Position numbers and translations under genes: made by a program | NCBI GenBank assembly: GCA_042663485.1 | Contig: JBHTAF010000002.1 | Length of the DNA stretch: 64,000 bases | Origin: Natronosalvus sp042663485 | GTDB lineage: Archaea > Halobacteriota > Halobacteria > Halobacteriales > Natrialbaceae | Reading direction: 5' to 3' (one strand) | Shown here: piece by piece, positions 57,799-64,000 of the stretch | Layout: the number at the start of each line of letters is the position of its first letter | Numbering within the stretch: the stretch's first letter is position 1 | The notes under the pieces: generated by a model | Told to the model about the DNA's origin: nothing | Database searches by the model: none | Seen by the model: only the letters and a program-made list of their open reading frames with translations

Positions 57799-60700
57799 AG
57801 TGTATTGACGTCGAGGATCGTAACCACTTCCCCCCGGCCACGAACCGTCGCCCCGCTCAAGCCTGGCAGCCCACTCATGAACCCCTCGAACGGCTTGATG
57901 ACGACCTCCTGTTGCCCGTGGACGACGTCGCAGTGAAGGGCGACCGACCGGACGTCGTCCCGGATTCGGATCACCATTCCGCCGTCCGGGTCGGACGACT
58001 CCGGCGTCTCGAGTCGCTCGGCGAGTTCCACGACGGGAACGGGCGAGTCGCTCGAGGGAATCACCGGATTGCCATCGACGGTCTCGACGACTCGCGCGTC
58101 GTCGATGTCCTGAACGGCCTTGATCGGGACGCCGAACTCCTCGCCGCCGATCTCGAAGAACAGGACGTCGGCGATGGCGACCGTCACGGGGAGTTCCATC
58201 GTGATCGTCGTCCCCACGCCGGGCTCGCTGTCGACCGAGACGGTGCCGTCGAGGTCCTCGATCGTCCGCTTGACGACGTCCATCCCGACACCGCGGCCGC
58301 TGACGTCGGTCACTTCCGTCGCCGTCGAGAGACCGGGATGGAACACCAGGTCGTAAACCGCCTCGTCGTCCAGGTCCGCGGCCTCCTCGGCCGCCAGGAC
58401 GTCGGCGTCGACCGCCGCCTCGCGCAACTCCTCGGCGTCGAGGCCGCGACCGTCGTCGTGAATTCGGATCTGCACGCGGTCGCGGGCCCGCTCGGCCGTG
58501 AGTCGGACCGTCCCCTCGCGGGGTTTTCCGGCCTCCTCGCGGACCGACGGCGCTTCGATACCGTGATCGACCGCGTTCCGAACCAGGTGGATGAGCGGGT
58601 CGCCGATCCGGTCGAGGATACTGCGATCGAGTTCGACCGACTCGCCCTCGGTCTCGAAGGCGACCGCTTTCTCCTGGTCGCGCGCGATGTCCCGAACCGT
58701 CCGGGGCAATCGGTTGGCGACCGTCTCGAGGGGGACCAGTCGGACGTCCATCACCGTCTCTTGGAGTTCGGCGGTTATGTCGTCCAGGTCGTCGAGTTCT
58801 CGACGGATCGTCTTCGGGTCGTCGTCCTGCTCGATGGTGTGGCGGAGGCGGACGCGGGCGGTGACCAGCCCCTCGACGAGGTTGAGGAGCGTGTCGACCT
58901 GATCGATGTCGACGCGGACCGACTGCGCCTGGTCGGCGTTCGATTCCGAAACCGCCTCCTCGTCCGTTTCTGGTACGCCGACGTCCGGAATCGGCATCGG
59001 CGGAACGTCCTCGTAGACGCAGTTCGATTCTGCGGCGGTCGCGTCCCCGCCGTCTCTGTTCTCTGCAACGCCGAACGCAGCGGTGCTCGACGCGTCCGCG
59101 CCGGCCGTGAGGCCGTCCTCTGGAGCAGAGGTGGCAGTTTCGACGTCAAGGTCTTCGAGGTCGTCGGGGTCGTCGAGAGTATCGAAGCCGTCGAGGTCGT
59201 CGAGGTCGTCGGCGTCCATCGCAGACGCCTCGAGTCCAGCGTCGTCCTCGAACGCGTACGCGTCCTCCGCATCCGCGTCGACGTCGAACGCCGTCGGTGC
59301 CGGCTGGTCGTCGACGAACGCGGTATCGTCCGGCGTCTCGAGGTCCCCGTCCAGATCGTGGGCGGGGTCGGGGTCCTCATCGACGTCAACGTCGACCTCG
59401 AGCGTCGAGTCGTCGAACGAGACGTCCTGTTCGTCCTCGAGTGCCAGGTCGTCGACCGGATCGAATCCGAAGTCGACCGCGAAGTCGTCTTCGGCCGCGT
59501 CCCGATCGATCGACTCGAGTCCCAGGTCGTCTTCGAGATCAAGGTCGTCCTCGAGAGCAACACCTTCGACGTCGAATTCCGCTCCCAAATCGTCGACTGC
59601 GGAATCGTCGTCGGAACTCGATTCAGAATCGTCCGTCCCGTCGTCGGTTTCACCGAAGTCGACGCCGTCGAGGGCGGCAACGCCGGCCTCTTCGGGTCCG
59701 TCGGCCTCCTCAACGTCCGTCGCTCGCGGCTCGAGCGAGTCGGGATCGGACGCCTCGGCGGGCTGCTCTGCGGCGCTGTCATCCGCGTCCAGGTCGAGGT
59801 CCGCATCGTCGAAGGCGAACGCTTCGAAGTCGTCGTCAGTTGGGACGATCGAGTCGTCGGCGTCAGCCGGTGTCGAACCCGTCGCCGCATCCGATTCCAC
59901 ATCCGCATCCGACGACAACTCCACCGGAGCGTCGTCCAGGCCGGACGACTCGGTGGCTGTCACCTCGCTATCGGCATCCGTCCGTTCGACGTCCCCGTCA
60001 CCGGTCTCCTCGGCGTCGCTGGTCTCCTCGGCGTCGCGCTCGAGGACCACGTCGTCGAACTCTTCGTCAAATTCGGCTCCGAACTCGTCTTCGACCTCGA
60101 GGAAACTGTTGTCGTCGACGTCGACGTCGTCGCCGAGCAGTTCGTCCATGTCGACCTCGTCGTCGCTGTCGAACTCGTCGAATTCGAGTTCCTCGAGTTC
60201 GTCCTGGAGTTCGTCGAAGCCGACCATCTCGACCTCGTTTTTGAGTTCGGCGAACACCGCACTGGCGTCGCCGGCGTCGTCAGCGTCGGCAACGTCTTCG
60301 CTATCGTCCACACCGCCACCGCTCACGGATTCCGAATCCGCTGACTCGGCGGCGGTAGCACCGTCGGCGGGGTCCGATTCCGCCTCCGAATCGTCGACGC
60401 CTCCTTCCAGTGAGACGTCCGCCGGCGCCGACTCGCCGAGCAGGTCGTCGAACGACCCCGCATCGCCCATCTCGTCGAACGCATCGAGGTCCTCGCCCTC
60501 GACTTCCTCGACCATCGCGTCGAGGTCGTCGAACTCGTCGAACTCGTCGAGCAGTTCGTCGACCGAGAGGTTCTGCGCGTCGGTCGAGGAAAGGTCCTCG
60601 GCGGCGTCGTCTGCGGTGAGCGACTCGTCGACCGCGTTGGCTCCGGATGTGTCACTGCTCGAGTCGAACCGGTCCGTCACCTCGACGATCTCGAACGCGT

Positions 60701-61394
60701 CGACCGCAGCGACTGGCTCGAGGGCCGCACTGATCGCGTCCTTGCCAACGGCGCTTCCGAACACGGCGTCGAAGGCCGTGCCGTACTCGCCGTTTTCGAT
60801 CGCCTCACGGGAAGGTGCGGTTCCGACGAGGTCGAACGCGTCCACGAGCGCCTCGACCACGAGTTGACCGTTGTTGACCTGCGGGTCGTCGGTGATCGCG
60901 AGCCGAACGAGAAACGCGTCGTGGTCGGCGTCTTTCGGGGGATCGAACCGGGCCAGGATGGCGTCGATTTCGGCATCCGTCGGCGTCGAAACGTCCTCGC
61001 TCGTCCTCGCCCGCGTCGTCGAATCGTCCAGAAAGCTACGGAGCGTCTCGATCTCCGCCGACGGATCACGATCGATGTCGCCGTTCGGGGGCGCCTCCTC
61101 GAGCATCGCCTCGAGTTCGTCGACGCCGTCGAAGATGGCGTCCATGACCTCGGGCGTGATTTCGAGGTCGTCCCGTCGGACGGCATCGAGGAGGTCCTCG
61201 ATGGCGTGTGCGAGGTCGCTCGCACGGGCGAGCCCCATCGCACCGCAGTTCCCCTTGAGGGTGTGTGCGGTCCGGAAGATGGCCTCCATCGCGTCGTCGT
61301 CGTCCGGGTCTCGCTCGAGCGTGAGCAGGGAGTTGTTCAGTTCCGTGATCTGTTCGTCGCTCTCCTGGGTGAAGTCCGTCCAGTACTCACTCAT
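57795..61394 (-). CDS. cheA: Chemotaxis histidine kinase CheA with giant acidic linker
   Basis: A 1199-aa kinase from ATG 61394 (MSEYWTDFTQ). The P1 Hpt domain (1-130) has the phospho-acceptor His44 in FRTAHTLKGNCGAMG. Residues about 150-220 look like a P2-type response-regulator-binding region. A linker of roughly 590 residues (about 230-815), almost wholly Asp, Glu, Ser and Ala with repeats of the EFDDLDD type, follows. P3 dimerisation (about 820-890), the P4 ATPase (HLVRNAVDHGIE, DDGRGLD, SGRGVGMDVVKRTIEDL) and a CheW-like P5 end it. Ordinary CheA proteins are about 650-700 aa, so this is an extreme case. It overlaps cheB by 8 bp. Confidence 0.93.
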   Translation of the reverse strand: MSEYWTDFTQESDEQITELNNSLLTLERDPDDDDAMEAIFRTAHTLKGNCGAMGLARASDLAHAIEDLLDAVRRDDLEITPEVMDAIFDGVDELEAMLEEAPPNGDIDRDPSAEIETLRSFLDDSTTRARTSEDVSTPTDAEIDAILARFDPPKDADHDAFLVRLAITDDPQVNNGQLVVEALVDAFDLVGTAPSREAIENGEYGTAFDAVFGSAVGKDAISAALEPVAAVDAFEIVEVTDRFDSSSDTSGANAVDESLTADDAAEDLSSTDAQNLSVDELLDEFDEFDDLDAMVEEVEGEDLDAFDEMGDAGSFDDLLGESAPADVSLEGGVDDSEAESDPADGATAAESADSESVSGGGVDDSEDVADADDAGDASAVFAELKNEVEMVGFDELQDELEELEFDEFDSDDEVDMDELLGDDVDVDDNSFLEVEDEFGAEFDEEFDDVVLERDAEETSDAEETGDGDVERTDADSEVTATESSGLDDAPVELSSDADVESDAATGSTPADADDSIVPTDDDFEAFAFDDADLDLDADDSAAEQPAEASDPDSLEPRATDVEEADGPEEAGVAALDGVDFGETDDGTDDSESSSDDDSAVDDLGAEFDVEGVALEDDLDLEDDLGLESIDRDAAEDDFAVDFGFDPVDDLALEDEQDVSFDDSTLEVDVDVDEDPDPAHDLDGDLETPDDTAFVDDQPAPTAFDVDADAEDAYAFEDDAGLEASAMDADDLDDLDGFDTLDDPDDLEDLDVETATSAPEDGLTAGADASSTAAFGVAENRDGGDATAAESNCVYEDVPPMPIPDVGVPETDEEAVSESNADQAQSVRVDIDQVDTLLNLVEGLVTARVRLRHTIEQDDDPKTIRRELDDLDDITAELQETVMDVRLVPLETVANRLPRTVRDIARDQEKAVAFETEGESVELDRSILDRIGDPLIHLVRNAVDHGIEAPSVREEAGKPREGTVRLTAERARDRVQIRIHDDGRGLDAEELREAAVDADVLAAEEAADLDDEAVYDLVFHPGLSTATEVTDVSGRGVGMDVVKRTIEDLDGTVSVDSEPGVGTTITMELPVTVAIADVLFFEIGGEEFGVPIKAVQDIDDARVVETVDGNPVIPSSDSPVPVVELAERLETPESSDPDGGMVIRIRDDVRSVALHCDVVHGQQEVVIKPFEGFMSGLPGLSGATVRGRGEVVTILDVNTL

Positions 61395-62613
61395 CGGTCT
61401 CACCGTCCGTAACGAACGCACCGACGATCCGATCGACGAGCGCCGGCGCGGGAACGACCTCGTCCACGCGACCCGTCCGGATCGCCTGCTGGGGGATACC
61501 GAAGACAGGGCTCGTCGCCTCGTCCTGGGCGATCGTATGGCCGCCAGCGTCGGCAATGGCCTCGATGCCCGCGGCACCGTCCCGGCCCATTCCGGTCAGG
61601 ACGACGCCACAGAGTGGATCGACCACGCGCGCTGCGGCGGTCTCCATCGTCACGTCGATCGCCGGGCGAACCCCGTGAACGCGCTCGCCGTCGTCGAGGC
61701 GAACGCGAAGCGATCCGTTGACGTTGTTCACGACTCGGAGGTGCTGACCGCCTCTGGCGATGACGACGTCGCCGGCATCGATCCGGTCGCCGTCGCTCGC
61801 CTCGAACACGTCGTAGGCACAGATTGCATCCAACCGAGTGGCGAGTCGCCGGGTGAAATCCGCCGGCATGTGCTGGACGATCAGCACCTTCGCCTCGAGG
61901 TCGGCCGGCAGGTACGCCAGCAGTCGCTCGATGATCTTCGGGCCACCAGTCGACGCCCCGATCACGATCGTCGGGTGATCGAGAGACGCACCGTCGACAG
62001 GGGTCGGCGCGTCCATCGTCGGCGGGGCGGACGGACCACGAGCGGTTAGCGTGCCCGCGTTTCCGGATTCGAGGACTTCGGCGCTCCCGGTACTGGCGCT
62101 GGCACTGGCGCCGCTCGCCGACCGCGCCACGTTCACCTGCCGGCGTTCGGTCGCCGTGACCGCGGCCGTCGCACGTGCGAGCGCCAGCGCCGACACGGGG
62201 GCCGCCGAGAGCTCGTCGACCTTCGCGACGACGGCATCCGTGAGATGACCGAGGTTTTGCGTCCCCAAACCGTCGGGTTTCTGGAGGACGTCGAGCGCGC
62301 CGCGCTCGAGCGCCTCGAGAGTCGCATCCGCCCCGGCCTCTGTGTGGGCACTGAGCACGAGAATCGGCGTGGGGTCGTGCGTCATGATGCGCTCGACAGC
62401 TTCGATACCGCCCATGCCCGGCATTTCGACGTCCATCGTGATCACGTCGATCGCGTCGTCCTCGTTGCCTTCGTCGTCTCCAGCGGACGCGATAGCCTCG
62501 ATGGCTGCCTCGCCAGTATCGGCGGTCCGTACGTCGTACCCGGCGGTTTCGAGCGCGTTCCCGACGACTGTTCGCATGAACTGCGAGTCGTCGACAACGA
62601 GTACGCCCGTCAT
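61387..62613 (-). CDS. cheB: Chemotaxis methylesterase CheB
   Basis: A 408-aa response regulator-methylesterase. Receiver domain (1-120) with phosphorylation site Asp61 (VITMDVEMPGMGG), a linker rich in Ser/Ala (about 160-205), and the methylesterase domain with catalytic Ser221 (VIGASTGGP), His248 (VQHMPADFT) and Asp345 (GMGRDGAAG). It demethylates transducers after CheA phosphorylation. It overlaps cheY by 4 bp. Confidence 0.94.
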   Translation of the reverse strand: MTGVLVVDDSQFMRTVVGNALETAGYDVRTADTGEAAIEAIASAGDDEGNEDDAIDVITMDVEMPGMGGIEAVERIMTHDPTPILVLSAHTEAGADATLEALERGALDVLQKPDGLGTQNLGHLTDAVVAKVDELSAAPVSALALARATAAVTATERRQVNVARSASGASASASTGSAEVLESGNAGTLTARGPSAPPTMDAPTPVDGASLDHPTIVIGASTGGPKIIERLLAYLPADLEAKVLIVQHMPADFTRRLATRLDAICAYDVFEASDGDRIDAGDVVIARGGQHLRVVNNVNGSLRVRLDDGERVHGVRPAIDVTMETAAARVVDPLCGVVLTGMGRDGAAGIEAIADAGGHTIAQDEATSPVFGIPQQAIRTGRVDEVVPAPALVDRIVGAFVTDGETDE

Positions 62614-62972
62614 GCCGCGACGACGTCAGCCAGTGCCTTCCGTACGCTTGGTTCCTCGAACGGCTTCGTGACGTAGCCGTCCGCACCAGCCTTTACGGCG
62701 AGTTTCATCTTCTCTCGTTGCCCGACACTCGTACACATGATGACCCGCGACCGGGGATCGAGTTTCTTGATCGCCGCGGTCGCCTTGATGCCGTTACACT
62801 TCGGCATCACGATGTCCATCATGACGATGTCTGGGTTCTGTTCCTTGTAGAGTTTTACCGCCTCAGCGCCGTTCGACGCCTCTCCAACGATATGGTAATC
62901 CTGCTCGAGAATCTGGCGCAGTAGATTACGCATAAAATGGGAGTCGTCTACGATGAGCACCCCTGTCGACAT
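62610..62972 (-). CDS. cheY: Chemotaxis response regulator CheY
   Basis: A 120-aa receiver domain: phospho-acceptor Asp53 (IVMMDIVMPKCNG), acidic pocket Asp9-Asp10, Thr81 (IMCTSVG) and Lys103 (YVTKPFE). It takes phosphate from CheA and, in archaea, acts on the archaellum motor through adaptor proteins, which are not in the window. A TATA-like GCATTTATGG (63009-63018) stands about 40 bp upstream. Confidence 0.94.
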   Translation of the reverse strand: MSTGVLIVDDSHFMRNLLRQILEQDYHIVGEASNGAEAVKLYKEQNPDIVMMDIVMPKCNGIKATAAIKKLDPRSRVIMCTSVGQREKMKLAVKAGADGYVTKPFEEPSVRKALADVVAA

Positions 62973-63008
62973 TCAATTGTACACCAAATTCCGATAGAGA
63001 TACAACTA

Positions 63009-63018
63009 CCATAAATGC
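63009..63018 (-). promoter_or_regulatory. TATA box of the cheY operon
   Basis: GCATTTATGG on the minus strand, about 37 bp before the cheY ATG in the 147-bp gap after cheW. It suggests that cheY-cheB-cheA-cheC-cheD-cheR has its own promoter. Confidence 0.55.
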
Positions 63019-63119
63019 TGTCTCTCGATTATCAGACATGATAACCGGCGGCAGCGGCCGAATTCTCCGCGTTTTCGGGTGAACAGGAATAGGTCTACCG
63101 GCCGTTCGACGACGGTTTT

Positions 63120-63935
63120 TTACGACTCTGTTCCGGCTGCTAGCAATAGCGCCGGTACGTCGAGGATTCCGGTCGCCTCGATGACGACCGTTCCCTCCGC
63201 TCGAGACGGCGTCTCGGATACCTCGTCTTCGTCCTCGAGGACGAACTCGTCGCTCACGACGGATTCGTCCGCGTCCGCATCTGCGCCAGTGTCCGCGCCG
63301 GCGTCCGCACCCGCCGAACCGCGGCGCGAAATCCCCCCCACTGCGGCGGACGAAGCCGAACCGGAGCCCGGCTTCGACCGACTCCTCGAGAACCGCGACG
63401 ACCGACCCCCGCGCCTGGGCCGGGATTCCTGGCGCGGGCGGCGCTCGCGTTCGACGAGGCCGCAGACGAGCGGGTGCTCGATTGCGCCGCCGGCAACCCC
63501 GGGGTCCTCGACCTCGTCGGGCTCGAGGACGTCGTCTTCGGCAACGTTGTGGACGCCGAGCACTTCGTCGACGCGAAGTGCCGCCGCCTGCTCGTCGGTG
63601 GGTCGATCGAGTACGACGAGTCGCTGTGCGTCCGGCGTCGGCCCGACGGGGAAGTGGACGCGAGTGTCGACGATGGCCGTGATCTCCCCGCGGAGGTCGA
63701 CCAGGCCCTCGACGGCCTGCGGCGACCGCGGCACCCGCGTCAGGTCTGCATCTGCCGGCGGGTCCGTGACTGTCTTCACTTCGTCGACGGGGATCGCCAG
63801 GCGGTGCTCGCCCAGTCGAACGAAGATGAACCGCACGCGCTCTTCTTCCTCGGCCGTCGTCTCGTCGGCCGACTGTCGCTCGCTCGGGTCCTCGATACTG
63901 ATCCCGAGGAGTCTATCGGGTAGCTCCGGAGTCAT
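63120..63935 (-). CDS. cheW: Chemotaxis coupling protein CheW with long insertion
   Basis: A 271-aa coupling protein joining transducers to CheA. The SH3-like CheW fold is seen at about residues 33-145 (RFIFVRLGEHRLAIPVDEVK, VEGLVDLRGEITAIVDTRVH) and resumes at the end (about 248-271: VVIEATGILDVPALL). Between them is an insertion of roughly 90 residues: first Arg/Ser-rich, then Ala/Asp repeats (GADAGADTGADADADE). Normal CheW is about 150-170 aa, so the insertion falls in a loop before the last strand-helix. The start is ATG 63935. Confidence 0.9.
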   Translation of the reverse strand: MTPELPDRLLGISIEDPSERQSADETTAEEEERVRFIFVRLGEHRLAIPVDEVKTVTDPPADADLTRVPRSPQAVEGLVDLRGEITAIVDTRVHFPVGPTPDAQRLVVLDRPTDEQAAALRVDEVLGVHNVAEDDVLEPDEVEDPGVAGGAIEHPLVCGLVERERRPRQESRPRRGGRSSRFSRSRSKPGSGSASSAAVGGISRRGSAGADAGADTGADADADESVVSDEFVLEDEDEVSETPSRAEGTVVIEATGILDVPALLLAAGTES

Positions 63936-64000
63936 TGTCTGGTCGACTATCTCAGTCCACCACTAAAACGTTGCCTCTCCGAGAGGTCGTTCGAGAGAGG

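Noticed and set aside
57912..60867. Long plus-strand open frames (810 and 594 aa)
   Set aside because: Both are antisense to the CheA acidic linker; one is a Ser-rich and the other a Val/Arg-rich shadow of GAC/GAG repeats.
1..64000. CRISPR array, rRNA operon or transposase-type insertion sequence
   Set aside because: No regularly spaced direct repeats, no rRNA sequence, and no DDE or HUH transposase frames with terminal inverted repeats were found; the mobile DNA here is recombinase-based.

Overview
The window is a chromosomal segment of a haloarchaeon, most likely of the Natrialbales (Natrinema/Haloterrigena/Natronorubrum type). The evidence is high GC with CTCGAG strongly over-represented, very acidic proteins, Tat-type secretion signals, many leaderless genes behind TTTATA-like boxes, a double-fold histone, a CheC/CheD chemotaxis set and PilB3/PilC3 pili. 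This assignment is inference from sequence style and gene content; no database search was run.

Region 1 (1-12,000) is housekeeping: part of a membrane protein, a small conserved protein, a winged-helix regulator, threonine synthase, a half-length CruF-like membrane protein, a secreted beta-helix protein, tRNA-Arg(GCG), an information-processing block (RPA-type ssDNA-binding protein, histone, histone-deacetylase-family enzyme), a Tat lipoprotein, the CCA-adding enzyme, tRNA-Asn(GTT), a MoaB-family protein and a CAT-anticodon tRNA.

Region 2 (12,013-31,625) is an integrated element of about 19.6 kb bounded by a 23-bp direct repeat of the tRNA 3' end, with a tyrosine integrase abutting the right end. 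It carries the core gene order of pleolipoviruses (four-helix membrane protein, spike, two conserved membrane proteins, P-loop ATPase) and a Rep-like protein, so it is read as a betapleolipovirus-like provirus related to the temperate virus SNJ2. Notable points are a 966-aa spike with a seven-repeat beta-propeller inserted, an AT-rich cargo pair (multi-helix membrane protein plus a Schlafen/AlbA_2 protein), a J-domain protein, a type IV pilin beside a second small recombinase, and a PhiH1-type repressor with a nearby palindrome.

Region 3 (31,626-34,640) is the decayed, diverged second copy of one block of that element (AbrB-like, Tat protein, recombinase, pilins, HTH protein). It lies directly after the right attachment site, so it probably remains from an earlier integration at the same tRNA.

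Region 4 (34,735-38,000) holds a sulfatase-family hydrolase, a ribbon-helix-helix protein, a DUF411 lipoprotein, a small zinc-finger protein and two tiny membrane proteins.

Region 5 (38,338-47,378) is a type IV pilus operon: PilB3-like ATPase with a long acidic tail, PilC3-like membrane protein, and five pilin-like or pseudopilin-like proteins.

Region 6 (47,427-64,000) is sensory: an HsdR-N-like protein of unknown role, two tandem Htr transducers sharing an identical 304-bp stretch, and a convergent chemotaxis operon running cheW / cheY-cheB-cheA-(40-aa ORF)-cheC-double cheC-cheD-cheR. Transducers report through CheW to CheA, CheA phosphorylates CheY and CheB, and CheR/CheB/CheD/CheC handle adaptation and dephosphorylation. 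The motility target genes are not in the window.
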